From: Harmothoe impar
Taxonomy: Eukaryota > Annelida > Polychaeta > Phyllodocida > Polynoidae
Direction: 5' to 3'
Assembly: GCA_947462335.1 (NCBI GenBank)
Contig: OX381715.1
Coordinates: forward strand, 41,206,650-41,270,649
Length of the DNA stretch: 64,000 nucleotides
The position numbers and the translations under genes are program-made. Shown here piece after piece: positions 10,321 through 21,520 of the stretch (position 1 is the stretch's first letter; each line of letters starts with the position of its first letter). The notes beneath the pieces are model-generated. The model made no database searches. It worked only from the letters and a program-made list of their open reading frames with translations, and was not told the origin of the DNA.

Positions 10321-11722
10321 GAAAGGAGGCAGGGCCCCTATAGTTAGTTTTAATGTTACATGTCATGTATGAGTGACTATGGACGAGCTGGAGGGTGGAG
10401 CGGCACCAACTGCAGTGGTGGCCTTGCTGGAGAGTGCCAACCAGGTGGCCATCCTCCCTGGTACAGCCAGTGGGGGAATTGTAGGCCTCGCAGACCACTT
10501 CTTGTCGGCCGACAGTAGAAGGTGCACGGCGTTTGGGCCTACCACTATATTGTACAGGTCTCACCACTTGCTGGCTGGGGTGAGGGGCTGAGGTAGCACT
10601 GACACTGACGTTGGAGGCAGGAGGGAGTCCACCCCCTGTAGCCCGAGCGGCAGCCAAGGCTGTGGCCTGTTCCGCCGCCACCATAACAGAGGCTATGGTT
10701 GGGAATGTACGGCCGGGCCTGAAGTGGGATAGCTCTGACCTAGAAGCCGCAATAGCTGGATCATCCCATGATGGGTCAAGTGGGTCAGACCATCTGAGGG
10801 ACCCATCAGCTACACCGGACAGAGTCTCCTCCGACCACTCTCTTACTTGCTCCCACGAGAAGTCCTTAGCGTCAGCGAGGACATGGCTGAAATGGTCGAG
10901 CAGTTTGGGGCGGTCAGAAAGAGGGGTGTTCTTGTCAAAGGCAAGGCGCTTTAAACCACAAAGATATTCAGCAACATTAAGTTGGGCTAAGGTGGTTTTA
11001 GTGCGGGTGGGCCCTCTGGTAATGAAATCGTGTGGGTGAGTATGCTTACCCTTCACACCGGAAATGTGCTGAGCAGTGTCAAGCAGGGCTTGAACTCTCA
11101 AGTTGACAGCAGGGTCCGGGTTGACTGGCATGGCGGTGGGCCGAAGGTCAGCCGGGACATGTAGCTGGGGGATGGACTGGAGGACAGCCTGGACACTTGG
11201 CTGGGCAGTAGGCTGTAGCTGTTGACCCATAGCATAGGCTAGGGGTTGCTGGCTCCATGTTGACACCGGTTGTAACGTTGGGGTAGCATAGGTAGAGGTC
11301 ACAACGTTGATGGGAGGTGTCGTTGACAGTGGAGTTGACAGCGTCACAAACGCCGGGGGCTGTGTCACCGGGGGAGCTGTCACAGATGAGGCAACACTTA
11401 CGGGCGAAGTCAGTGCTGGAGTGACGGCAGCAGGTCGAGCGTACGGGGTAGAGCCACGGGTACTGGAGCGTGTCGACACCTTTCCCCCACCAGCAGACCG
11501 TGTAGCAGCTGGCAGAGGGGTAGTAGGTGGTACCGGAGTGGGGGCCGGGAGGAGAGCATCCAAACGACCAAGTATTAAATCCGCTGTCGACTTGACCTCT
11601 GTGACGGACGACTCGATGTTTGACATCCTACCCGTTAAATCCTCCACTTTGGAGGAGAGTTCCGCAGTAGTCCACTTACTTTTGGGGGCCGGGGTCTTCT
11701 TAGTTGCTGTTGCTTTACCCAT
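10313..11722 (-). CDS. gag-like protein of Ngaro-like element
   Basis: 469 codons beginning with ATG just inside A1. Residues 20-60 look like a short coiled coil (SSKVEDLTGRMSNIESSVTEV). A long Pro/Thr/Ala/Val-rich low-complexity region follows to about 200. A folded central part contains HPHDFITRGP and WEQVREW. The C-terminus has a Cys/His-rich zinc motif (CEAYN...GC...HHCSWC...HSHSYMTC), the usual DIRS-group gag finger. It probably packages RNA in a ribonucleoprotein. Function is inferred from position and the Cys/His pattern. Confidence 0.85.
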   Translation of the reverse strand: MGKATATKKTPAPKSKWTTAELSSKVEDLTGRMSNIESSVTEVKSTADLILGRLDALLPAPTPVPPTTPLPAATRSAGGGKVSTRSSTRGSTPYARPAAVTPALTSPVSVASSVTAPPVTQPPAFVTLSTPLSTTPPINVVTSTYATPTLQPVSTWSQQPLAYAMGQQLQPTAQPSVQAVLQSIPQLHVPADLRPTAMPVNPDPAVNLRVQALLDTAQHISGVKGKHTHPHDFITRGPTRTKTTLAQLNVAEYLCGLKRLAFDKNTPLSDRPKLLDHFSHVLADAKDFSWEQVREWSEETLSGVADGSLRWSDPLDPSWDDPAIAASRSELSHFRPGRTFPTIASVMVAAEQATALAAARATGGGLPPASNVSVSATSAPHPSQQVVRPVQYSGRPKRRAPSTVGRQEVVCEAYNSPTGCTREDGHLVGTLQQGHHCSWCRSTLQLVHSHSYMTCNIKTNYRGPASFRA

Positions 11723-11773
11723 GATGGGATAAACCCGGTGGGGACTACTAAAAATGTAAACTTAACGACGAGA

Positions 11774-11944
11774 GACAAAAACAAAGGTTACACTTGAGAT
11801 TATGGTGGGCGGAAGTGAAGACGGGCGCTGGTACCAGCGAGTCCTAGAGACAGTTGTAGTACCCGAGCGTCCCACTGGGGGCGCTGCAGTAATTTGGCGC
11901 CACGCCTTGGAGCATTACGCGACAACTGAGTTTCAGTTATCGAT
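11774..11944 (-). repeat. A1 split direct repeat, 5' end of the Ngaro-like element
   Basis: 171-bp copy of 6586-6757. It sits 51 bp upstream of the gag ATG and so likely holds the promoter and 5' UTR. Confidence 0.92.
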
Positions 11945-12483
11945 CATTTGCCGTCATCACATCGTCATCGGCTGTCATCACATCATCATCGGCCACGTTT
12001 TTTTTTTCAAAACTTTTTTTTTATTGAAGTGGGGAAATCCCCCAAAACATCAAGAAAAGTAATAAAAAAGAGGGGCCCCGACAGCCATGGGGGGGCCCTC
12101 TGTCCTAGGGGGCCCTTGTCAGGAGGCCCGAGAACACGTGGCCCAGAGACCAGGTGGCCCAGTGATCTATTACCACTTCGAATGTCTTTGTCAGTGAATT
12201 TGTCAAATGTTAATGATCTTGCCATTTGGACCTGTATTGTCACGGGGTTCAGATCTCTACTCAGAAAATGTAATTTGGTGCTGAACAATCTCAAACTGGA
12301 GGGACATTAGATTAGGAGAAAATCCTTCACTTTCACTGCTTGGGGTGTGCTTATCACTATCAGAAGCTCAAAAACAGTCCAGTATGGGCAAAGGACGCAC
12401 CTGGTGCCCATAACTTTCTCTCCGGGAGCCTAAATTTATGGTCTGCAGTGGGTTGGTAGTATTAGAGTAAAGGCCGAACACTA
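11945..12483. other. GCCGTCAT repeat remnant, then no recognised gene
   Basis: 11945-11995 continues the GCCGTCATCACATCGTCATCGG-like repeat into which the Ngaro-like element inserted. A poly-T tract and GC-rich GGGGCCC blocks follow to 12170. The 95-codon minus frame over these blocks has low-complexity composition and I do not call it a gene. Confidence 0.6.
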
Positions 12484-13394
12484 GGGGAGACCGGGGCACG
12501 TTGACCACCCGGGAATGTTGAGCCGCCTGCTCTCTTTGCTATTCCTTTGGGAATTTTCTGGCAGTATGCCTCCCACATTACCCCCTTATATAAATAGTTC
12601 AGATCAGCAACATCATGATGATTTTAGGATGCTGATGAGAAAGTTAGACAATATTAAAGGTTTATGGCCTTAAAAGTAGATATTTGCAATTGTTACACTT
12701 TTGTTAGTGTTAGTAGTGTATCAAGGGAAGATACTATGGATGATGATATGAACAAATTCGATACAATTTGGTTATAAAATTATGATAGAATACATAGTTT
12801 ACGGTTTGTGAATTTTTTTTCTTGTGTAGCATAATTTACAGTGTCTTTATTCCCAGATTTATCACTTTTCAGAGGCAGAACAGTGCATTACATTATGGAA
12901 GAATGTAATCAAAGATTTATTCAGACTTGACAAATAACAGGAATACTCTTAACTTGGTTTAACTTGACCCTAAGGAAAATCTGTAAGGTACAAACTCAGT
13001 CACTTCTATCGAAACTATAATTGAGTGACTATCGTGCATTAAATATGTAATTTTTGCATTCAACCCTATGCAAAAGTAACGATAGCAACTAATTCCAACC
13101 GAAATTTCAATTATTGATCTATATTGGTGATTATTTGGATCGTTCAACGTTCAAGGTGCCCCAGTGGGTGGATCAACCTACCCCGGGCATGGGGCACATC
13201 AAACCACCCTAAGATTTTATTTTTTTAAATTCAAGAAAAAAACAAGAAAAGACCGCATTAGCCTTGCAATAGGTTCTCTTATATTGCAATGATACAAGGT
13301 AGCTGCTTGATACAAAATCAAAGTTCAGATTCCTTTAGCAAGGTCAGGAAAAAAATAAAGGTGTCAAAGCGGTTCAACATGCCCTGGTCTCCCC
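12484..13394. mobile_element. 911-bp terminal-inverted-repeat element with TA duplication
   Basis: The left end GGGGAGACCGGGGCACGTTG and right end (reverse complement GGGGAGACCAGGGCATGTTG) form about 25-bp imperfect TIRs, each flanked by TA (12482-83, 13395-96). An internal block at 13155-13200 carries a second GGGGCA-type motif. No transposase ORF is visible. A TA duplication suggests a Tc1/mariner-superfamily non-autonomous element, by inference. Confidence 0.75.
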
Positions 13395-13453
13395 TACATA
13401 CCGGTAGTAAACACAGCACACAGTAGATGCCTCCAGTATAGGCCTGGTGATAC

Positions 13454-13711
13454 TTGTGGGAACTACCTGCATGTAGCGTTTGTTATCCCGCCTTATTGAA
13501 GTATTTAAAGAGACTGTTAAAGGTTATAGGGTTGGACGTGCCAGGATCGGGCTGTCATACCCTACGACAGGCTGTGGCTGTCTTCTTGCATCACTTTGGT
13601 GTTCCACTGGAGGACACAAGTCAGGCTGGGAACTGGGCCAGTTTGACGGCGTTGATATACCTGGCTCTATCTGCAAGAGACTATATGAATATTACATACT
13701 GTTTATTCTGA
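13454..13711 (+). pseudogene. tyrosine recombinase relic (C-terminal part)
   Basis: The frame contains LKRLLKVIGLD, then GCHTLRQAVAVFLHHFGVPLE and GNWASLTALIYL. This is the spacing of the HxLR box, helix, GxW box and distal region of DIRS/Ngaro recombinases. The second residue of the R box is Gln and the final Tyr falls in IYLAL. Only about 85 codons remain and nothing upstream encodes RT, so it is a fragment. Homology is inferred from motif spacing only. Confidence 0.55.
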
Positions 13712-16700
13712 TTACATTATTGATTACATTAATTTTGTTGTGGTCCAAGTCCAACATGGTATACACTATCTTGCCTTGTCCTGCAACCTAATTGCCAAAA
13801 CCATGACAGTATCAATAAGGGCCACAAATTGGATGATACCAATCAGTTAGGGATTTAACAAAGAGGGTTTGGGGATGAGTGCCTGGTTGCGATTAATCCT
13901 CTGACAAAATCTTTAATTAAGATAGGATAGGGCTGTTGAGAAAAAAAAACTAAAAAAGAAAGTTTTTGTTCCATTCACATCCCATCCCTAGTATAAGCAC
14001 CAGGGGTACAGGGGCCTTGAAATGTTCCTTAAGCACTGAAATAGGGTATTAAATAAACGCCTGTCTATAGATCATTTAATGTGTATACATACCATTGATC
14101 ATATATTTATAGAATGGATAGAGTAGGCATGCTTGTTGTGTTCTTGCTTACATATTTTGCTTCCAAAATAAAGGAAGTGTTTCTAACTAAGTTAATCTTA
14201 TCTCTTATGTCTAAAATCTATAATCTCAAACATGCAAGGATTCATTTATTCACAACCAAAGGAGGTGAATTCAAGGGCATGCACCAGGGACATTCACTTG
14301 TTCTCAGTAAAAACAGCTGCCAGTTTATGTATTACACTACGGGGTGCACACACCTGAATCCCAACCACTTGGGGTATCTGACTTAGCCCTAGTACACTTT
14401 ATGACTTTATGGCCTCAGGAGTTGTGGTACCTTACAGCACATTTTAAGGACCGATTAATGCTTTAATGTGCTATGCCTTTTGTCATGACAATACATAAAT
14501 GCAACCCTGCTGATAAACCTGTCGGCTCTGCATTCATATATCATGAAGTTGACGTTGAACTTTGAAGTGTAAAATTATCTTTATTGACCACAATTCATAT
14601 TTGTAATATGCAGTCAGTGCAAGAGCTCATATATCGCCGCGTATAATATAGATAGTATCACAATTTGGGAAGGTTCATACTAATACCGTCTACCATAATT
14701 GGGGTCATCAGACCTGTAGTGTGTAATGCTGACCCTCCCGAGTGAATGCCAACATAACATGCTGTCACAGCTGCATTCAGACATTGTGGCAAAAAAGGTC
14801 GATCATATCACCATGTGGCTCTCAAAGGGTTAAATCTATAATCTAACATAGCCAGCCTGGCAATCAGGCCAAAAAAACGTTTGTTTCAGGTCACTCGACC
14901 GAGCTTATCAAAACAGGACCGACCCTACGTGTTTTTAAGAGATACTTTATATTTTAACACTTTCTCTGGGTATGTAGAGGGGCTGTAAAAAAACGACCCT
15001 AGAGTGTCTTCCCATGTTATTCGAAACAAACCTTTTTTTCTTTTTATTTAGCACAAACTCCTGAGTTATGCAGTTGTGGCTATCTCTGGTCCTTTTCAGC
15101 CTTATACCTCTACAAAATATAAACATGTGCATCAATTTTTTCAATTATTTGGTATGTGTAAGAAAACATCCAGGTGATTCCGAGATGGAAACTCCTGAAA
15201 TGTGATACATATTAGAAGGGATAGCATGCATATGTGGACTATAAGATTGCTTTGTAACTGTTTAAAATGATAGAAGACATGTTAACCTTATGCAAAGTAG
15301 CACTCAGGTATTAGAGTGCTACTTTGGTGGTATTATTTTTGTATCTGGTCGCATAATCTCAGGAAATTTGGAAAAATAAAGGAAATTCATCTTATAAGAC
15401 ATGGTGCATATAGTAAAATGGTGCCAAATCCTATTAAATATACCCAGGACTCACCCTACATATGTTTTGTACATGTAGAGATAGTGTGGGGAGGTTGGGT
15501 GGAGTTTGGTTGTGATGAGAGAACTTTATTTCCAACAGCTGGACATGGCTGATTCCGAGATGGAAATTCAGGAATGGGGTTCATATTAGAAGGTGCACAT
15601 AGTATAAAGGTACCAAATACTGTGGAATATACCAAGCACTCAGCCCATACATGCTTTGTACATGTAAAGACAGTTCGAAGAGCTTGTGTGGAGTTTGCTA
15701 GTGATGGGAGAACTTTGTGGATAATTTTATGGGTGGATAATTTTATGGGCAAAATCAGTAATCAGGCCATACTCTAGACCAGTACTGTGCATAGTGGGTG
15801 AAACCTGTGGTCTAAATGCCCCATTTCTATTGAAGCACACATGACCAGGACATTGTGGAGTGATTTTGAGGACTAATTGAACCATTTTGAGAAAAATAAC
15901 GATTAGTTGCGAGTATATGACAGAAATTTTCATAATTTTGATTAATATTCAAAATTGAGGATATTCATTTTTGGTCTGCATTCAGATACATGTTGTACCA
16001 GGTTGTAGACAAAATTAGGAGTTGCTATGATGTATTTCAGACCAGAAAAAACAATATCTATGTATTTTCCATCTCGGAATCACCAGAAATAATGACAATC
16101 TATTTCAATCTATTTCCCAAGCAACGCCATTTAGATCCAAATCTATGTAAGACTAAGAGGATTAAGGTATGGTGAGTATTTTGGTGACCGCTTTTCATTG
16201 ATAACACTTAGTGAGGGGATTTAACAAAGAAAGGTTCGGGGATCAATGTCTATTGGGGTTAAGCCTTGAATTGAGGAGTGGCTGTATTTTACCTTGTACT
16301 ATGAAGGTTCAGACATTCTTAAACTGACAAAGCTTATTATTAACATCATTGGCCAAACAAGTGTGACAAATAAAAACAAACGCTAATGAACTGTTCTACA
16401 GCACAGAGTGCCAGAGGTAGGTCTTGGTATTAGTGAGATTATTTTATATATGGTGAGGTTGAGCTACTACAAACCAGAACTCAATATAGGTGTGACATTT
16501 ACCCCTTAGGGAGGGTCTTTTCTAAGAGTAGAGACAACAGGCAATTCTTACATACCGTACCGTGGCGATAAAGTGCCGATTTCAAAAGAGGTATTGTATA
16601 AGCACCAGGGGTACAGGGGACTTGAAATGTTCCTTAAGCACTGAAATAGGATCTTGAATAAACGCCTGTCTTGGGTGTAAAGGCCCCGCCAAATTGAAGA

Positions 16701-16999
16701 GCGCCCCAGCGCTAATTTGCGACAGTACATATTTCGTTTACACTTACATGCTATACACCATTAGAAATAGTTCAGTCATAAAACTACTTATAGATAAGAG
16801 AGCCCAACGAGGTTCGAACTGATAACTTATTACTGAGAGGTGAAAAAACGTTTTAGGATCATTCAATGTTTTTACTTTGGGATCTTCAGTTAATGTGTGT
16901 ACATTAAAACATTTTCTTTAGGAAAGTCAAGGACGACTAAGGTAGGACAAAACCATTTTATGTTCAACCATGTCCTTACGAGGGCCCTACCAAGTCCAT
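13712..16999. other. non-coding region with dispersed and tandem duplications
   Basis: No gene recognised. A segment at about 13991-14067 recurs at 16597-16673 (GTATAAGCACCAGGGGTACA... to AAACGCCTGTCT). Sequence near 13849 resembles 16214 (GGGATTTAACAAAGA). A degenerate duplication pairs 15177-15220 and 15402-15535 with 15550-15591 and 15592-15720. A 17-mer around GATTCCGAGATGGAAA also appears inverted near 16063. The 90-codon plus frame at 14114-14386 has no recognisable domain. Confidence 0.55.
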
Positions 17000-17321
17000 G
17001 GCTGTGTCTCACAAACTTGGGCCAATGTTTTTGTCTATGACCGGGTGCCATCTATGACCGGGTGCCATCTATGACCGGGTGCCGTCTATGACCGGCTATC
17101 TAAAAAAGATGTTTGGAGGAATGAAAAATATATTTTTAATTTTTTATTTACATTCTTTATAAATAAAAATTGTAAAATTTTTCTATTTTTAAATGTTTAT
17201 CCCTCCAAACAATTTTTTAAGATAGCCGGTCATAGACGGCCCCCGGTCATAGACGGCCCCCAGTCATAGCCGGCACCTGGTCATAGACAAAAACATTGGC
17301 CCAAGTTCGTGAGACACAGCC
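17000..17321. mobile_element. palindromic MITE-like element (322 bp)
   Basis: The ends GGCTGTGTCTCAC (17000) and GTGAGACACAGCC (to 17321) start two long complementary arms. Each arm contains tandem TCTATGACCGGGTGCC units (four left, about three right, inverted), then a match around ATAGCCGGTCATAGA. The centre is AT-rich and itself self-complementary near ATTTTTAAT/ATTAAAAAT-like tracts. No ORF. Confidence 0.8.
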
Positions 17322-18202
17322 CCAAGCTCTCTGCTGTTGATGCCTCATCTTACGTGTAAAGCTGCCTAAGGATGATACCTTAAACTGCCTCATGCTATGA
17401 GAGACTGATAAAAGTTCAAATCTGACACTTTACTCATCAGATATTGACTGTAGTACAAATGAAACACCTGCTTGTATAAGTGTCTTGTGTTAATAAAAAC
17501 CTGTCCTCCTGTTATACAAATATATATACACTCTTTTAAACAACTATTGAATATATACATGTCTGATTTCAATGGTACTGCCAGGTCTGCGGAGCCCTTG
17601 CCCTACTTACTGGAGTCCTTTCGCCTACCCCCCCTGCAAAGGGGCATTAACTCAGGTGTGCTAACTCCCTAAGTTGCTGCTTTCTGTGCTACTGCTGGTA
17701 CTACCACTCACGGCAACACTCTCCTCCCCCGTAACTGGTCAACAAATTATGGACCTAGACTTAAGACGTACCACTTTTAGTTCATACTCAATTTCAGTTA
17801 AATGATTTGAAGGGTGTGAAAATGATTAGCTGTAATGTTCGTAGTCTCAGTAAGAAAAAATTACTAGACGTCAAATTGAGCCTATATTGTCAATTCATAT
17901 GCCTGTGTGACTCCTTGGCGGATAGTCCAGACAATGCCTTTATTTATTGGCAAGGCAAAAGTATACATAGACTAGACAGAGTAATAAGGACTGGTGGAGG
18001 TTTAATAACTCATGTTGGCGATCAGTTTAGCCATTTTTGTACTGTGAAAAATGATTTGCAGCTAATGGAACCTTACATTGAGATCCAGGTTTTAATGGTG
18101 GAGAAACCCACATATAAAAACTTCATTATTCTAAATGTGTATAGGCCTCCGAACACTGATGTGGACAGGTTGGAGACGGACCAGTTTCTTAGAACGCCCT
18201 AA

Positions 18203-18866
18203 GATTGAATGACAGTCCCCAGAACACAGGGTGTACCAAGAACTTGGTACACTCATTTATTGTCACTTTTCTCATATTTCCATGCCAAAATGCATAATTG
18301 TGATGCCAATATAGGAAGCAGAGGTCTATAATTCATGTATGCACCCTTTTTCATAACTAAATCGGAATATTATCTAAGAAATGGCTTTATCTACATATTT
18401 TACTTTAGTAAATGGTTAGTAAAATCAGTTTGCTAATCTTTTGTTAAATCTGCTAATAAAAATGAATCCATAGGATGAAATCATTGATTGAGGACCACAA
18501 AATGACGTTTTTGTTTTCACTTAGTGATGTTTGATAATGTAGCAAATAAGCCATATAATATAAATATAAGTATGAAATAGTAGAGTGGTTTCCCTAGTCC
18601 CACCTATGACCCTAGTGACCTCACCAATTACATGCACAGATAAGGGTCACAGTCCAGTGACCACAGGTAAGGTACATAAGTACTGGGCTGTGATTGGTCC
18701 ATTTACCTGCATGAGCAGGGGTCATGGTCCAGTGAACACACCAGGTGTCCCAAGATTATGGTACAGCCCAAGATGATGCACAGTACCATAATCTTGGTAC
18801 ATGCCCAATGGAAAGGGTGTACTATGTAATTAGGACGTTGTAATAACATGGTCCCGGCCCCAACCT
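18203..18866. other. insertion between endonuclease halves of LINE-B
   Basis: Non-coding block interrupting the endonuclease. It contains a near-perfect palindrome at 18231-18252 (GTGTACCAAG-AA-CTTGGTACAC) and an inverted repeat 18749-18763 / 18783-18797. Exact borders and a target duplication were not resolved. Confidence 0.6.
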
Positions 18867-19817
18867 GGTGGATACTTTCTTCAATGGTCTGGCCGCCATT
18901 ATAAGGAAGGTGGACAGAGATAGACATGAACTGTGGGACGTTGGTGATTTCAACCTAAATACCCAAGACCGTAATTGCTACCCAGCTAAATGGTTTTTTG
19001 ATTTATGTCGGGAAAATGGGGTTAAAAGGCTAATTGAGGATATTACTCGTCCTAACGAAAATGATAATGGAGGGACATGTAAAGATAACATATTAACTGA
19101 TTGTGATATTGTCAGCAATAGTGGCGTGTTAAACTGTATGATCGCTGATCACTATGCCATATTTGTATGCCGTAAACAAGAGAGGGTAGTTAACGCCCCC
19201 ATATCTTTCATAGGGCGCTCATACAAGAGATACGATAGAATGGATATGCTTGAGTATCTGTCAACTTTAGACTGGCATATTTTTTATGGTACTAACAATC
19301 CTGAAGAACAATGGCTGTTCATCTTTAATGCCCTCATTGCTTGTAAACCTAGACATCTACTGCCCTATCAGGGCAGTGACCATCAAAAAGGTGTCTGAAC
19401 CCTGGGTGAGCCCGGAAACCAAAGAATTAATTAACGCTAGACATGACTTGATTAGAGAAATTAATGCCACAAACAATAGACTGCTTGTTAAAGACATAAA
19501 CAGGATTGAAAACAGAATACAGCGTCAACTTTAAAATGGGCAAAGTACTTATGTCATGACGGTATTAGAACGCGCCAGTGGTGACCCGTCTAAATTCTGG
19601 AGGGAAATCAATGCCCTCGTAAACCCAGTCACTAAAAATTTAACGATTCAGCTGATAGATGAGCACACAGGTGAAATCATCCCCATAGATCGAACTGTAG
19701 ACTATATGAATAATTATTTTGTGACCATTGGACAGAATTTGTTCTCAAAAATCCCCGGTGCTCAACAGCAGACTTTTGATACACCTGATCTGTTGGACGA
19801 CCGTGAAGAATTAGATA

Positions 19818-19874
19818 TTGCCTCTCTATTTTGATGATGATGATAATATCATCATCATCAAAATAGAGAGGCAA
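19818..19874. repeat. 27-bp fold-back inverted repeat inside LINE-B RT
   Basis: 19818-19844 is the exact reverse complement of 19848-19874 with a 3-nt spacer. Coding homology stops on entering the left arm and resumes after the right arm, so a local inverted duplication broke the frame. Confidence 0.9.
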
Positions 19875-21520
19875 CATCTATTCTGGCTCTAGTCAAGAAA
19901 ATAGATATTGACAAGTCATGTGGCATTAGTGGCATAAACAGCAAAGTCCTGAAGGACGCCTTACTTTTTCTACATGAGAAATTAAGTGTTATCTTTAGAA
20001 ACTCTATTAATGAGGGCATTTTCCCCGTGTCATGGTCCTGTGGGACTCTAATCCCCATACCAAAGAAGGGCAACCTGAGTTGTTTGAAGAATTGGAGGCC
20101 CATTGCCCTGCTTCCCACACCAGGGAAACTGCTAGAGAAATTAGTTCATAAAATCCTGTCTGCACATCTCAAGTGCGAAAACATCCTGAGCCCCAACCAG
20201 TTCGGCTTTCGCCCTGGACGTAGCACAAGTGATGCTGTTTTTAGTGTTCTAGAAAGCCTTTATGAGGACAAGGATGATGGCAAGGTCACCTTGGCCTGTT
20301 TCATAGTCTATTGCAAAGCTTGTGTCCACCATCCAGCCCTTATAAAGAAAATCTGCAATCTTAATATTCACCGGAAACTGCAAAAATGGCAAACGGAATA
20401 GCTGGCACACAGGTCACACTGTGCAAAAGCCAACTCATCCAAGTCCAGCGAGTCTGGGGTGCATTTTGGCATACCCCAGGGCTCCATTTTAGGTCCTTTA
20501 CTGTTTATGTTATTCATAAATGACCTCTCGAATTGCATATTTAATTGTAGCTATGTCATGTATGCGGATGACATAGTCCTATTCCCTTCTCATGTTGAAA
20601 TAAACGAGGCAGATAGGCTCCTACAGGAGGACCTAGACAGGATAGGCATGTGGTGCAGGTCAAATGTCATGACCATCAACACTGGAAAAAGCATGTGTAT
20701 GTACTTCGGGTCTGGAAATAAACTGTCCGGTCTGGGTGACCCTGAGTTGCGCCTAAAGGGAAAACCAAAAAGAGCTTTGGTAATAACCTGTATAAGCTAC
20801 AGCAGCTACATAAGACCTCATCTGCAGAAACCTGCCTCACTGTATATAAAGTCATGATGCTACCTTTTAACCGACTAACTACTGCTCCTACTATCTAGGA
20901 TGAGCTCATGTCGCTAAATTAGCTAAGGTCCAGCGTCTCCAGAATCGTGCCTCACGTATTTGCCAGGGTGTAGGAGTTAGTGTAGAGGACCTACACAAAA
21001 CATGTTAAGTCGAATTTTTAGACAAGAAATGTAAATCTAGCTTAATTTGTATTATGTGGAATAAGGTACACAGTGGTGAGGCGCTAGAACAGAGGAGAGT
21101 TAAATCCCGAGGGGATCTAAAAATCAGGTTTGCCCAGAGATGGGCCAAAACCAGCTTCTACGAGAAGTCTCCTTACTACCGTGGAGTTATGGGACAAACT
21201 AGACAAAGACACTCAGAAGCTAAACACATTACAGAATTTCAAAACTGCCATAGCAAAGCTTCCCAACCTTTTCCTCTAGTGGCACCTCACCAATGTGTCC
21301 CTGAAAGTAGTACTGATTTTCTTAAGAGAAAACCTGACGCCGTTTAAATACACCCACTTAAAACATACAGCGCTGTTACTGGATATATTCACTACAATGT
21401 TAACTAGCTGCCAACCATCATCAGTAGACCTTATGAAGCACCATAGTTTGAAAAAACATATTGTCCTTAATGCCTGGACTGGAGTGGTGTGACCAGGGAG
21501 GGTTCCCTGTGAGGACGGTG

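Larger units (their letters stand above)
6091..11944 (-). mobile_element. complete Ngaro-like YR retrotransposon
   Basis: Minus-strand order is A1 (11944-11774), gag-like ORF, RT-RNase H ORF, YR ORF, B1 (7086-6757), A2 (6757-6586), a 165-bp unique spacer, B2 (6420-6091). This is the A1-ORFs-B1-A2-B2 split direct repeat layout. The three ORFs are long, uninterrupted and overlap end to start (8 bp and 86 bp). Both flanks are the same GCCGTCAT...CACATCG repeat, so the element sits inside that repeat with no evident target duplication, as expected for a YR integrase. The A1/A2 copies differ by one base-run deletion plus few changes, so the insertion is probably young. Confidence 0.92.
17553..21290 (+). 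pseudogene. CR1/L2-like LINE with endonuclease and reverse transcriptase, decayed (LINE-B)
   Basis: Consecutive plus-strand pieces follow LINE order. 17807-18202 is the N-terminal half of an apurinic-type endonuclease (ISCNVRSLSKKK, GGGLITHV, LNVYRPPNTDVD). 18868-19398 is its C-terminal half (GDFNLN, then ADHYAIF at the SDH box). 19286-19834 is the linker (PWVSPETKELI, FWREINAL). 19875-20401 is the RT fingers and palm (PIPKKGNLSCLKNWRPIALL, FGFRPGRSTSDAVF). 20459-20857 holds GIPQGSILGPLLF and catalytic YADD. 21054-21280 is the tail (SRGDLKIRFAQRW, SPYYRGV). The pieces are split by stops, frameshifts, a 27-bp fold-back at 19818-19874 and an insertion at about 18203-18866. Not functional as it stands. 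Confidence 0.9.

Noticed and set aside
12007..12294. 95-codon minus-strand frame
   Set aside because: Composed of GGGGCCC-type low-complexity and poly-T flanks, no recognisable domain.
14114..14386. 90-codon plus-strand frame
   Set aside because: Weak recall of transposon-like sequence only (KGGEFK); no catalytic motif, so left as non-coding.
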